Shown here: positions 46,684 through 55,482 of the stretch, piece after piece
How positions within the stretch are numbered: the stretch's first letter is position 1
Layout: each line of letters begins with the position of its first letter
From: Bacillus sp. AFS029637
GTDB taxonomy: Bacteria; Bacillota; Bacilli; Bacillales; Bacillaceae_G
DNA length: 64,000 bases
NCBI RefSeq assembly: GCF_002584985.1
Contig: NZ_NUPZ01000013.1
Location: forward strand, 40,971 to 104,970
Direction: 5' to 3'
Position numbers and translations under genes: made by a program
Notes under the pieces: model-generated
Told to the model about the DNA's origin: nothing
Seen by the model: only the letters and a program-made list of their open reading frames with translations
Databases searched by the model: none

Positions 46684-46830
46684 CGCTGTCCCTCCATAGA
46701 CTATTTCGACATCCACTATCGAATCTTTATATGCATACAAGACGGAAATCTCCCGATGTATTTATGTAAGTTTATAATAGTAATCCCCCATTTTCATGTA
46801 GCTAACAACAACTAGTTTCTTAAAAAAGTA

Positions 46831-46872
46831 AAAAACCGATTATCCTGTAATGTAAAGGATAATCGGTTTTTT
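46831..46872. terminator. Terminator of the uptake operon
   Basis: AAAAACCGATTATCC / GGATAATCGGTTTTTT closes the operon that ends at 46924 and separates it from alkaline phosphatase. Confidence 0.9.
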
Positions 46873-46923
46873 ATTTTTCATTCAATTGGAGGAATTTTCA
46901 AAATATAATCCCATAATTATTTT

Positions 46924-48024
46924 CTATAAAACAATTCGTTTCTCAGTTGCTGAATCGAAATAATGAACTTTGTCCATGTTCAAAACTAACTCTATATTTG
47001 ATTGACTTTGCGCATCTAAAGAAGTATCCACACGTGCAACGAAAGATTGTCCATTTAAGTTGGAATATAGATATGTTTCTGCCCCCATTAGTTCTGCTAC
47101 ATCAATAGATACCGTTACTTTTGCGTTATATGGTAAACCCTCGGTTTCTTTTCCATAATAAAAGTCTTCTGGACGTATTCCTATTATAATTTCTTTATTC
47201 GCATATCCGTTATTTCGTAAGCCTTTCATCTTCTCTTCTGGCACTTCAATTTTCCACTTATCAATTATAACTGCGGTATCTGTTAATACTCCTTTGAAAA
47301 AATTCATTCCAGGAGAGCCGATGAATCCTCCGACAAATACATTCTCCGGATTGTCATACACTTCTTTCGGTGTCCCCACTTGTTGTACAATCCCATCTTT
47401 TAACACAACAAGGCGAGTTGCCATCGTCATCGCTTCTATTTGATCGTGCGTAACATACACAGTTGTTGTTTGCAGCTGTTTGTGTAATTTTGTAATCTCA
47501 GCGCGCATTTGAACACGCAACTTCGCATCTAAGTTTGATAGAGGCTCGTCCATTAAAAATACCTTTGCATTTCGAACAATCGCTCGTCCTAAGGCAACAC
47601 GCTGACGCTGTCCACCTGAAAGAGCTTTTGGTTTTCGACTTAAATACTGATCAAGACCAAGAATCTTCGCTGCATGTTGGACACGTTTGTCAATTTCTTC
47701 TTTACTATATTTTCGTAGTTTTAATCCAAATGCCATGTTTTCATAAACACTCATATGTGGATAAAGCGCGTAGTTTTGAAATACCATTGCAATATCTCTA
47801 TCTTTCGGCGAAATATCATTTACACGTTTTCCGTCAATATAAAAGTCGCCCTCCGAAATCTCCTCAAGTCCTGCAATCATACGTAATGTTGTAGATTTCC
47901 CACACCCTGAAGGGCCAACCAAAACGATAAATTCTCCATCATTTACTTCTAGGTTAAAATCTTTTACGATTGTCACATCATGATCATATTTTTTGTAAAT
48001 GTTTTTGAATGATAGTTGAGCCAT
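46924..48024 (-). CDS. ABC transporter ATP-binding protein (UgpC/MsmX/MalK type)
   Basis: This 366-residue ATPase of the CUT1 group energises import of sugars or glycerol phosphates. It has Walker A GPSGCGKST (37-45), signature LSGGQRQRVALGRA, Walker B VFLMDEPLSNLDAKL, and a C-terminal TOBE/regulatory domain (IGIRPEDFYYG). It is the last gene of the operon, so this system has its own ATPase rather than sharing MsmX. The start follows AGGAGGATATT. Confidence 0.9.
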   Translation of the reverse strand: MAQLSFKNIYKKYDHDVTIVKDFNLEVNDGEFIVLVGPSGCGKSTTLRMIAGLEEISEGDFYIDGKRVNDISPKDRDIAMVFQNYALYPHMSVYENMAFGLKLRKYSKEEIDKRVQHAAKILGLDQYLSRKPKALSGGQRQRVALGRAIVRNAKVFLMDEPLSNLDAKLRVQMRAEITKLHKQLQTTTVYVTHDQIEAMTMATRLVVLKDGIVQQVGTPKEVYDNPENVFVGGFIGSPGMNFFKGVLTDTAVIIDKWKIEVPEEKMKGLRNNGYANKEIIIGIRPEDFYYGKETEGLPYNAKVTVSIDVAELMGAETYLYSNLNGQSFVARVDTSLDAQSQSNIELVLNMDKVHYFDSATEKRIVL

Positions 48025-48085
48025 AATATCCTCCTAGAATTTAAGCTATATTTATAGATATTGTTAAAAATTATGATGACATGAA

Positions 48086-48793
48086 TTATAAAATCTTCGA
48101 AATATCCTTCATACTGTCTAAAATATAATCTGCTTTTCCTTCTAAATCTTCTTTCCTACTCGCACCCGATAAGACGCCTACTACTTTAATGTTACTATTT
48201 CTCGCAAATGTAACGTCTGTTAATGTATCACCTACCATTAGCACATCTTCTTCAGTTAGAGAAAATTTTTCTTTAAACATATGATAAAAATCACTTTCAG
48301 GTTTTGTTCTATTCACACCGTCATCTGCACCTAAAAAATCTACATAATCATATAACTCAGTCATTTTTAGAGAATGAATCGCTGCATCTACATCGTCTGC
48401 CGTAACAACCCCAATAATATATTCATTGTCTTTTAAATATTGTAACGTTTCCTTTGCACCTTCCACTTCTGTAAATACAAGATCATCTGCTGTAGAGTAC
48501 TTTTTGAATAAAAGACATACATCATGAATGAAATCTTCTTTATCCACATGTTGATTTTCTAACAACGAATACCATGCAGCCGCAATAAAGTAATTTGTGT
48601 GACAAGCTAGTAAACTCGTACTCTCAAAATCGTTATCATTCATGCCAATAATCGATAAGTAATCATCTCGTTTACTTTTTTCACTTGGATACGTTTGAAA
48701 TATATCATCTAACACACGATGCACAATTTTATACCAAACTGAATCTAACTGTATTAATGTTCCATCTTTATCAAAAATAATTGCTTTATTCAC
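48086..48793 (-). CDS. HAD-family phosphatase
   Basis: This 235-residue hydrolase has HAD motif I DKDGTLIQLD (8-17), motif II GVVTADD, and motif III/IV NRTKPESDFY and VLMVGDTLTDVTFARN. Its cap type resembles phosphoglycolate phosphatase and phosphonoacetaldehyde hydrolase relatives. It is likely to dephosphorylate a product of the imported compound. It starts at GTG 48793, overlapping the end of the PHP gene by eight bases. Confidence 0.85.
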   Translation of the reverse strand: MNKAIIFDKDGTLIQLDSVWYKIVHRVLDDIFQTYPSEKSKRDDYLSIIGMNDNDFESTSLLACHTNYFIAAAWYSLLENQHVDKEDFIHDVCLLFKKYSTADDLVFTEVEGAKETLQYLKDNEYIIGVVTADDVDAAIHSLKMTELYDYVDFLGADDGVNRTKPESDFYHMFKEKFSLTEEDVLMVGDTLTDVTFARNSNIKVVGVLSGASRKEDLEGKADYILDSMKDISKIL

Positions 48794-50216
48794 TTTTTAT
48801 TCCCCCTGTAACTTCATTCCATGTTTTTATATTTTTATTTTGAACTTTATTATGAATAGGATTAATAAACGCTACTAATTCGTCATCTTCCCATCCCTCA
48901 ACTCTAGCGTACGCCCCTTCATGTAATGAGAATTCAAAAGTTACGTCGCCGCCAGATTTTTGTTCCATTATTTGCCCATTTATTATGAGTCTCCACTCAC
49001 ACGGTTTGTCAGTAGAAATGCTGTAAATAATATTTCCTGTAGCCTCATCACCGACATATTTCGTTTCGCCCTCGTTTTGAATGTCTATCGCTAATTTTCT
49101 AAATCGAGAGAAATAAATTCTTCCCTTTTTGATTGCAGATTTTAAGTTTTTAATTGATAAACCGTTACATAATACATATGTTCCTGGATCACCGTAAATG
49201 GATGGATCTTTTGATCCTGGGAATGTTTTAGATGGATGTAAATGCGAATCACTTCCACCTATCCCCCAAATTTTAAGACCATTTGCCCACATTTGATCGA
49301 AACAACGCAAAGCTTCTAAAGTGGATGTTTTACTTTTTTTATAAGTTGGATCACACATAATTTCCATCGTATGAACATGTTCTAAATTAATATTCACTTG
49401 GTTCGCCCAAGGCTTCATAAATGGATGATTCACACTCAATAAATAACCTTTTTCTTTCATTAGTGCAAATAGTGCATTCATTTTGTCAGCGCTAAATGAT
49501 TCATCTACATACTCTGTAAAATCCACGTATTCCCTCATACCAAAAATGTTGTAATGACCGAAAGGAGTTGTAAGTTCCATAGATGGTATAATTAATGTGT
49601 TTCCTTTTTCATACGATGGCATAACAATATTGTGCTCCGTCGCATATAAAAAATCTAATTCTTGTTTTTCACATACTAGCATTCCAAGTTCATCATCTAT
49701 CTCGCCGTCTGTTAAATCTGTATGTTCATGAAAATCCCCTTTGTACCAGCGATGTTCTTCATTGACTACCTTATTAAAACGGTCTTCATTGATAAAAACA
49801 TTTCCCTTACAAAAATGATCTCTATTATACTTTCGTTCCAACTGATCATTCACTACTATATTTACTGTGTAGTCAACTTTTTCTCCGGTAAACTTTACTG
49901 CTTTCTTTGCACAATGAGGAATATAGACGACTTCTAATTCCCAATTACCTGACTGTATTTCTCCTCCAATACAACCAGCAGAGCAAAACATTGAATCTTT
50001 CGAAATGACTAGTTTTTCATTTGCAATTGGTGTTTGATATTGTATACGTACATAACCGTTAGGATCTCTTACGATTAATAAAAGCGGGATTTTCCGGCTA
50101 TCCCCTTGATCAATCGTTAATGTGAAATTTGTCATATCAGTTTCATCCATTTGGAAACAATGTTTATTTTCTACGAATGGAGAAAGTGTTATCATACTTG
50201 TTATTTCGATCATCAT
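48786..50216 (-). CDS. PHP-domain metallohydrolase (CehA/McbA family)
   Basis: This 476-residue protein has a C-terminal PHP phosphoesterase domain with metal ligands in KGDFHEHTDLTDGEID, ATEHNIVMP, LLSVNHPF and GGSDSHLHPS. About 150 N-terminal residues are beta-rich, and a similar beta part follows the PHP domain. No signal peptide is present. CehA/McbA-type PHP proteins hydrolyse phosphoesters or other esters. Placement inside an ABC importer operon suggests it acts on the imported compound, perhaps a glycerophosphodiester; this is inference. The start is ATG 50216 after AAAGGTGTGAGA. Confidence 0.82.
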   Translation of the reverse strand: MMIEITSMITLSPFVENKHCFQMDETDMTNFTLTIDQGDSRKIPLLLIVRDPNGYVRIQYQTPIANEKLVISKDSMFCSAGCIGGEIQSGNWELEVVYIPHCAKKAVKFTGEKVDYTVNIVVNDQLERKYNRDHFCKGNVFINEDRFNKVVNEEHRWYKGDFHEHTDLTDGEIDDELGMLVCEKQELDFLYATEHNIVMPSYEKGNTLIIPSMELTTPFGHYNIFGMREYVDFTEYVDESFSADKMNALFALMKEKGYLLSVNHPFMKPWANQVNINLEHVHTMEIMCDPTYKKSKTSTLEALRCFDQMWANGLKIWGIGGSDSHLHPSKTFPGSKDPSIYGDPGTYVLCNGLSIKNLKSAIKKGRIYFSRFRKLAIDIQNEGETKYVGDEATGNIIYSISTDKPCEWRLIINGQIMEQKSGGDVTFEFSLHEGAYARVEGWEDDELVAFINPIHNKVQNKNIKTWNEVTGGIKSE

Positions 50217-50293
50217 TCTCACACCTTTTTACGTTTTAATGAAGGAATTTTAGAGGCACTTCCTTCGTTCAAAAGCACCTCATGTTGGTAATA

Positions 50294-51655
50294 TTACTTC
50301 TTCTTTTTCAGAACTTTATCTAACTCTTCTTGCGCAACTTTAGCTGCTTCATCTAATGCTTTTTTCGCTGGAACTCCTTCAATCTCTACTTTATCTTTCG
50401 CTACATTTAAGGCGTCATTAATTTTACCGCCCGTTGGATCTACAAATGGTCCCACTCCATTATTATTAGCTTGTTCTAATGGAACTAATGCTTGTGGTTG
50501 TTTTTTAACGAATTCAGCATATGGACCATACTCTGTTACATTGTTACGAACAGGAATATATCCTGTAGCCATGGACCATTCAGCTGTTTTCTCCGTACTT
50601 GTCGCAAATTTCATAAAGTCATATGCACCTTTTGCTACTTCTGGATCAATATTTCTCGTTAATGTGAACAAATAAGTTTCTAATTTTGGAGCTGGTTTAT
50701 TATTCCCCCAAGCTGGCTGAGGTAATGCTTCAAATGTGTTAAGGCGTTCTTCCTCTGTCATTCCTTTACCTAATGATTTAAAAACAAATCCTTGGTCACC
50801 AGATGATCCTGTAAATCCTAGCGTTCTACCTTCAACTAAATCAATTACAGTTTTGTCCCAATATTCCCATCCAGTACCACCTGAATGTATTTTCATAATT
50901 TTATCTTCATGTAGCCATGTACGGAATTTCTCCCATACCGTAACCCAAGTGTCATCGTTAATTAATACTTTTGTACCATCTTCACTTAATACATTTCCGC
51001 CAGCACTGCGAACCGCATCAATTAAGTTTGATGTCCCCCACATTGGCATCCAGCCAGCATACGTAACATCACCGTTTTCACCACGTTTTGCGACAGTTTT
51101 TGCTACCTTTTCTACACCTTCCCACGTCTTTAAATCATCTTTTGTAAAACCATTCTCTGCTAATGCTTTTTTATTGTAATAGAAAATTTGCGTTGTACCG
51201 TAAAACGGAATTCCATATAACTTATCGTTAATTGTTGCTTGCTCCATAAAACCTTTCCCATAATCTTCTTTTTTGAAATTAGTATCATTTTTAACATATT
51301 CATCTATAGGTACGATTAACTGTTTTTTAGCATATTCTTGAATGACATCTGAACCTAGTAATGCAATTGCTTCTTGGTTATTCGCTGCAAATCCACTTTG
51401 TAGCTTTTGATATGACTCATCGTAGCTACCTGCTTTTGTCGTTTTCACTACATATTTGTCCTGACTTTTATTGTATTCTTCCACAATCTTATCTACACTA
51501 TCTGCAAGAGAGCCCCCTACTCCATTAATGAATGGAACAACAACCTTCTCCCCTTCTTTACTCGCTTTAACCGTACTTCCTTTTCCGCCTGAACAACCCG
51601 CAAGTGCACTAACAAACAATGTTATAACTGTTAGAAGCATGAATAGTTTTTTCAT
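50294..51655 (-). CDS. ABC transporter substrate-binding lipoprotein (UgpB-like)
   Basis: This 453-residue lipoprotein has the signal sequence ending LAGCSGG (Cys20) and an extracellular solute-binding family 1 fold. The stretch KAGSYDESYQKLQSGFAANN and FYYNKKALAENGF resemble UgpB/maltose-type binding proteins. The C-terminal Lys-rich tail is probably a linker. The ligand may be glycerol phosphate, a glycerophosphodiester or a sugar. The start follows AAAGGAG. Confidence 0.85.
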   Translation of the reverse strand: MKKLFMLLTVITLFVSALAGCSGGKGSTVKASKEGEKVVVPFINGVGGSLADSVDKIVEEYNKSQDKYVVKTTKAGSYDESYQKLQSGFAANNQEAIALLGSDVIQEYAKKQLIVPIDEYVKNDTNFKKEDYGKGFMEQATINDKLYGIPFYGTTQIFYYNKKALAENGFTKDDLKTWEGVEKVAKTVAKRGENGDVTYAGWMPMWGTSNLIDAVRSAGGNVLSEDGTKVLINDDTWVTVWEKFRTWLHEDKIMKIHSGGTGWEYWDKTVIDLVEGRTLGFTGSSGDQGFVFKSLGKGMTEEERLNTFEALPQPAWGNNKPAPKLETYLFTLTRNIDPEVAKGAYDFMKFATSTEKTAEWSMATGYIPVRNNVTEYGPYAEFVKKQPQALVPLEQANNNGVGPFVDPTGGKINDALNVAKDKVEIEGVPAKKALDEAAKVAQEELDKVLKKKK

Positions 51656-51680
51656 CCCACAAATCTCCTTTAATATTTAT

Positions 51681-52499
51681 TTACCCCTTTATTCCTGAAT
51701 CAGTAACACCAGATAAGAACCATTTTTGTAGAATTAAAAATACGATTAAGAGCGGCACTGTTGCGATTGTGCTTGCAACCATAATGTGTGACCAATCTCG
51801 CCCTAAGGAACTATTAATGAAATAATCAGCAATTCCATTCGTAATTAACTTTTGCGTATTATCTTTCAATATAAGAGCTGGCCACATGTAATTATTATAA
51901 TTACCAATAAATGTGACCAATCCTAGTGTTACAAATGATGATCGTGTCATTGGGAAAATAATCTTCCAAAGAATACGCCAATCACTTGCCCCATCAATTT
52001 TGGCTGCTTCTACTATTTCAAAACCAACTTTGTGGAACGATTGTTTTAAATAGAAAATACCGAATACACTAACAGCCATAGAAATCATGTATCCAAAATG
52101 CGAATCAAGGAGACCGAATTTCCCTAACATTACATATACAGGAACATACGAAACAGCTCCAGGAATCATATACGTTGCCATTACAACACTAAATGTAATA
52201 TTTTTACCTTTAAATTTGTAAAATGCCAACATATAAGCAAACAGTGCAGATGAAACAAGCACATATATTGTAATAAGGAAAGATGTATAAAAACTATTAA
52301 ATAAATATGTGTTAAATGGTAGTATGTCTAATACTTGTCGATAATTTTCCCAGTGAAATTCCTTAGGCCAAAAGCCTCCTTGTAATACTTCACTAGATGT
52401 TTTAAACGAGCCAAGTACCATCCATATGAATGGAAAAACAAATAGTATACTTGATAACGCTAGAAAGAGATGCTTTACAATTAATGGACCTTTTTTCAT
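51681..52499 (-). CDS. ABC transporter permease (UgpE/MalG type)
   Basis: This 272-residue membrane protein has six segments and the EAA-loop motif EAAKIDGASDWRILWKIIFP, which docks the ATPase. It is the MalG/UgpE-type partner in CUT1 importers. The start at 52499 follows AAGGTG. An in-frame GTG nine bases upstream belongs to the gap after the previous stop. Confidence 0.9.
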   Translation of the reverse strand: MKKGPLIVKHLFLALSSILFVFPFIWMVLGSFKTSSEVLQGGFWPKEFHWENYRQVLDILPFNTYLFNSFYTSFLITIYVLVSSALFAYMLAFYKFKGKNITFSVVMATYMIPGAVSYVPVYVMLGKFGLLDSHFGYMISMAVSVFGIFYLKQSFHKVGFEIVEAAKIDGASDWRILWKIIFPMTRSSFVTLGLVTFIGNYNNYMWPALILKDNTQKLITNGIADYFINSSLGRDWSHIMVASTIATVPLLIVFLILQKWFLSGVTDSGIKG

Positions 52500-52509
52500 A
52501 TTATTCACC

Positions 52510-53376
52510 TTAATAGTTCACCCACTTGTCACCTATTATTTTGTTTACAACAGATAGTAGAATTGTAATAATTAGTATGATAAATGCGATTGCTGTTGCA
52601 GATCCCATATCAAACTGTTCAAACCCTTGTTGGAAGAATAAATAAAGTAACGTACGCGTAGAACCACTAGGTCCACCTTGTGTTAAGATTTTTATTTGAT
52701 CGTAAGCCTGCACCGAAGAAATTGTATTGACGACAACTAAGAAGAAAGTTGTTGATGAAACCATTGGCAGTGTTACATATCGAAATTTCTGCCATGCATT
52801 TGCTCCATCAATACTAGCTGCTTCATATAAACTATCTGGAACTTTTTCTAGTGCGCCGATATAGAAGATCATCGTCCAACCAACTAATTTCCAAACTGTC
52901 ATTATAATGACTGCTAACATCGCTGTTTGACTACTTTGAAGCCAGTCCAAACCTGGTATTCCGAAAAAGTTTAGCACTTTATTAATAACTCCAAATTGAG
53001 GTTCATATAGGAGTGACCACACAATGGATACAGCTATTGTTGGCGTTACCCAAGGTGAAAAGATCATTAATTGGTACAATGCAGAACCTTTAAATTTTTT
53101 TCGGAAGAATAATGCGAAACCTAAGCCCAATGCAATTGTTGGAATGACTGTTCCAATTCCGAAATAAAACGTATTGAGCAATGCTTGCATAAAAGAATCT
53201 TGTGTAAATAAATTAAAATAGTTTTCTAAACCAACAAAGTTAAAATCATTCGTCATAAAATCCCAATCAGTAAAACTAATACCTAAACTAATGAAATTCG
53301 GAATAATCCAAAACAAAATTAGAGGTATTCCAACTGGTAGTAAAAAGAACACAGCTTTTGATAGTTTTATTTGCAT
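52510..53376 (-). CDS. ABC transporter permease (UgpA/MalF type)
   Basis: This 288-residue membrane protein has six segments and the EAA motif EAASIDGANAWQKFRYVTLP. It is the MalF/UgpA-type partner and the first gene of a six-gene leftward operon. The start at 53376 sits directly behind AGGAGGTGGCAAGA. The promoter region just upstream contains the TTGTTAATTTGTT inverted repeat. Confidence 0.9.
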   Translation of the reverse strand: MQIKLSKAVFFLLPVGIPLILFWIIPNFISLGISFTDWDFMTNDFNFVGLENYFNLFTQDSFMQALLNTFYFGIGTVIPTIALGLGFALFFRKKFKGSALYQLMIFSPWVTPTIAVSIVWSLLYEPQFGVINKVLNFFGIPGLDWLQSSQTAMLAVIIMTVWKLVGWTMIFYIGALEKVPDSLYEAASIDGANAWQKFRYVTLPMVSSTTFFLVVVNTISSVQAYDQIKILTQGGPSGSTRTLLYLFFQQGFEQFDMGSATAIAFIILIITILLSVVNKIIGDKWVNY

Positions 53377-53425
53377 TCTTGCCACCTCCTAATTCATATT
53401 GTACGGGTATATTATTAACACAATG

Positions 53426-53467
53426 TTGTTAATTTGTTAACTAATTGTAAAAACAACAAATTAACAA
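53426..53467. promoter_or_regulatory. Candidate operator of the uptake operon
   Basis: TTGTTAATTTGTT (53426-53438) and its exact inverse AACAAATTAACAA (53455-53467) lie 50-90 bp before the first permease gene. This is a good candidate DeoR-family site. Confidence 0.55.
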
Positions 53468-53492
53468 AATAAAACAACATATAAACAAAAAT

Positions 53493-53526
53493 AAAGCTAT
53501 TTCTCAACGGATTAAGAAATAGCTTT
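53493..53526. terminator. Terminator or hairpin, AAAGCTATTTCT stem
   Basis: AAAGCTATTTCT / AGAAATAGCTTT is a perfect 12-bp stem downstream of the DeoR gene. Its minus-strand tail is ATTTTTGTTT. Confidence 0.65.
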
Positions 53527-53544
53527 AACAAAAAACAAACAAAA

Positions 53545-53582
53545 AAAACAACTAGCTCCTCATAAAAGATACTAGTTGTTTT
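53545..53582 (-). terminator. Terminator of the DeoR-family gene
   Basis: AAAACAACTAG / CTAGTTGTTTT has long T-runs on the minus strand. Confidence 0.75.
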
Positions 53583-53605
53583 AAAATTCGTTAGCGGAAA
53601 TTATT

Positions 53606-53683
53606 CTAAGGTTCTACTTGTTCTTCTTGAATTATGATTTCAGTATTAATTGGTTCCTGATGTAATACTATATCCAAGCCCAC
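53606..53683 (-). CDS. Tiny frame after the DeoR gene, 25 aa
   Basis: A GTG start preceded by GAAGGCGAATTA opens a 25-residue acidic frame (DIVLHQEPINTEIIIQEEQV) directly after the DeoR stop. It may be a real small protein, the remnant of a larger gene, or chance. Confidence 0.25.
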   Translation of the reverse strand: MGLDIVLHQEPINTEIIIQEEQVEP

Positions 53684-53706
53684 TAATTCGCCTTCTTTTC
53701 ATTTTT

Positions 53707-54495
53707 CTATATTGTTATTACTTCAACCCCATTACTTGTTAACACACTTTCCCACGCTTCATCAAGCTTTGCATTCGTATATAATGCATCTATATCACTA
53801 AAACTCCCGCTTTTATAAAACTTTGTTAAATTAAACTTTGACTCATCAGCCATCATTACAACTTGTTTTGCATTATTCTTTAGCTGCTTAAATATTTGTG
53901 CATCTTCAATATACGAACATGTTAGTTCTTTTTCTAATGAAATGCCATCACAAGAAGCAAATAACTTATTAACAGTGAAATGATCAAGATAGTTTAACGT
54001 CATTTCTCCAGACAATGCTAATGAATTTGTATTCAATATTCCCCCTATGACTATTAACCTGCAATCAAAGGAATCATACTGTTCTTTCAGCTCAATAATT
54101 TTATTTACAGCTGGTATCGAGTTTGTTAAAATCGTCAAATTCTTTTTATCGTATATGTAATCTAAAATTTGCATTGTAGTTGTCCCAATTTCAATTGCGA
54201 TAATATCATTATCTTCTACGATTTTACTCGCTTCCATTGCAATTTTTCGTTTTTCTTCAATATTTTCAGATCGACGTTTATCAAAATGAAATTCTAGTGA
54301 TTGATCTTTTTTCTTAATTGCCCCACCATGTATTTTCGTAAGCTGCCCTTCCTTGTGCAACATATCTAAATCTCTTCGTATCGTTTCTGTTGTAACATTT
54401 AATACCTTCGCTAAATCATTTACCATCACTCGATTATACTTTTCTAACTCATCTAGTATGTGTTTTCTTCGTTCAAATTGTGTGTAAGATTTCAT
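53707..54495 (-). CDS. DeoR-family transcriptional regulator
   Basis: This 262-residue regulator has the DeoR winged helix (RVMVNDLAKVLNVTTETIRR, about residues 22-41, then DLDMLHKEGQLTKIHGGAI) and a sugar-phosphate-sensing domain (IAIEIGTTTMQILDYI; LNYLDHFTVNKLFASCDGIS). Such proteins usually repress a sugar or glycerol-type catabolic operon and release it on binding a phosphorylated intermediate. It lies upstream of and points toward the ABC uptake operon, but a terminator separates them. The start follows GAGGTG. Confidence 0.9.
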   Translation of the reverse strand: MKSYTQFERRKHILDELEKYNRVMVNDLAKVLNVTTETIRRDLDMLHKEGQLTKIHGGAIKKKDQSLEFHFDKRRSENIEEKRKIAMEASKIVEDNDIIAIEIGTTTMQILDYIYDKKNLTILTNSIPAVNKIIELKEQYDSFDCRLIVIGGILNTNSLALSGEMTLNYLDHFTVNKLFASCDGISLEKELTCSYIEDAQIFKQLKNNAKQVVMMADESKFNLTKFYKSGSFSDIDALYTNAKLDEAWESVLTSNGVEVITI

Positions 54496-54634
54496 TTTAT
54501 TAACACCTCATCAAATTACGCAAAATATTGATTTTCTAAAAACTCTTAATATACAAAAGGATTAATCATTACTTTTAACATAACATCATTTACAGAAATA
54601 AGAAACGATTATATTCATTTAAATCTAAAAATTA

Positions 54635-54681
54635 TTTAACAATAAAAACATGATTATAATAAATAAAAATTTATTGTTAAA
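54635..54681. promoter_or_regulatory. 12-bp inverted repeat between the DeoR and YoaS-like genes
   Basis: TTTAACAATAAA (54635-54646) and TTTATTGTTAAA (54670-54681) are exact inverses. They carry the TTGTTAA core seen at 53426, so they may be an autoregulatory site for the DeoR protein. Confidence 0.45.
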
Positions 54682-54733
54682 CGATAAATTTTATGTTAAA
54701 TTTAAAAGATATTAAATAAATGAGGTGCTTTTT

Positions 54734-55216
54734 ATGAAACAAGGGTCCACACTCTTTTTAAAAACCGTTGTGATTCTAATTGGAATCCCTGTTCTAGCTA
54801 TGTGTATATTTTTGGTTCCTAAAATTGGGAATTTCGCAGCTGAGTTGTATCCCGATATTGCATTTATAAAATATCTTGTCTTTATCAATTTATATGCAAC
54901 GGCTATCCCTTTTTACTACGCCCTGTATCAAGCTTTTAAACTTTTAAGCTATATTGATAAAAATAATGCTTTCTCGGAATTGTCTGTTAGCGCTTTAAAA
55001 AACATAAAAAACTGTGCTTTAACAATCAGCGTCTTGTACGTATTAGGCATGCCACTCTTTTATCTCATTGCGGAGAGAGATGATGCTCCAGGCTTTATCA
55101 TTATTGGCATGATCATGATTCTTGCATCAATGGTTATCGCGGTCTTTGCTGCCGTTCTCCAAAGGCTTTTACAAGATGCGATAGATATAAAATCAGAAAA
55201 CGATTTAACAGTCTGA
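54734..55216 (+). CDS. DUF2975 membrane protein (YoaS-like)
   Basis: This 160-residue protein has four membrane segments (about residues 9-29, 45-67, 95-116 and 123-147), as in the DUF2975 family. Together with the small helix-turn-helix gene 10 bp behind it, it matches the Bacillus yoaS-yozG arrangement. Function is unknown; such pairs may form a membrane-regulated transcription switch. The start at 54734 follows GAGGTG. Confidence 0.8.
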   Translation: MKQGSTLFLKTVVILIGIPVLAMCIFLVPKIGNFAAELYPDIAFIKYLVFINLYATAIPFYYALYQAFKLLSYIDKNNAFSELSVSALKNIKNCALTISVLYVLGMPLFYLIAERDDAPGFIIIGMIMILASMVIAVFAAVLQRLLQDAIDIKSENDLTV

Positions 55217-55226
55217 GGTGATACAT

Positions 55227-55442
55227 ATGGCAATAATAATTAATATTGATGTAATGCTTGCTAAACGGAAAATGAGCGTAACAGAGCTGACTGATAAAGT
55301 TGGTATTACAATGGCTAACCTTTCTATTTTGAAAAATGGAAAAGCAAAAGCAATTCGGTTTTCCACTTTAGAAGCAATTTGTAAAGCATTAGAGTGCCAA
55401 CCTGGGGATATTTTAGAATATCGACCAGAAGAGAGCGAATAA
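55227..55442 (+). CDS. Small XRE-family regulator (YozG-like)
   Basis: This 71-residue protein is little more than one Cro/C1 helix-turn-helix (MSVTELTDKVGITMANLSIL, about residues 16-35, then LEAICKALECQPGDILEY). YozG-type proteins of this size pair with DUF2975 genes. It probably regulates its own operon. The start at 55227 follows GAGGTG. A terminator overlaps the end of the gene. Confidence 0.85.
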   Translation: MAIIINIDVMLAKRKMSVTELTDKVGITMANLSILKNGKAKAIRFSTLEAICKALECQPGDILEYRPEESE

Positions 55443-55474
55443 AAAGAGTCCTTCATACAAGAAGGACTCTTTTT
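55441..55474. terminator. Bidirectional terminator
   Basis: AAAAAGAGTCCTTC / GAAGGACTCTTTTT is a perfect stem with both A and T runs, between convergent genes. Confidence 0.9.
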
Positions 55475-55482
55475 ATTGCACA

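Noticed and set aside
50736-51179. A 147-codon plus-strand frame opposite the binding-protein gene
   Set aside because: Antisense to a clear solute-binding protein, with no start signal.
53527-53550. A-rich tract as part of a CRISPR or tandem repeat
   Set aside because: Simple poly-A-rich spacer between two hairpin terminators, with no repeat-spacer pattern. No CRISPR array was found anywhere in the window.
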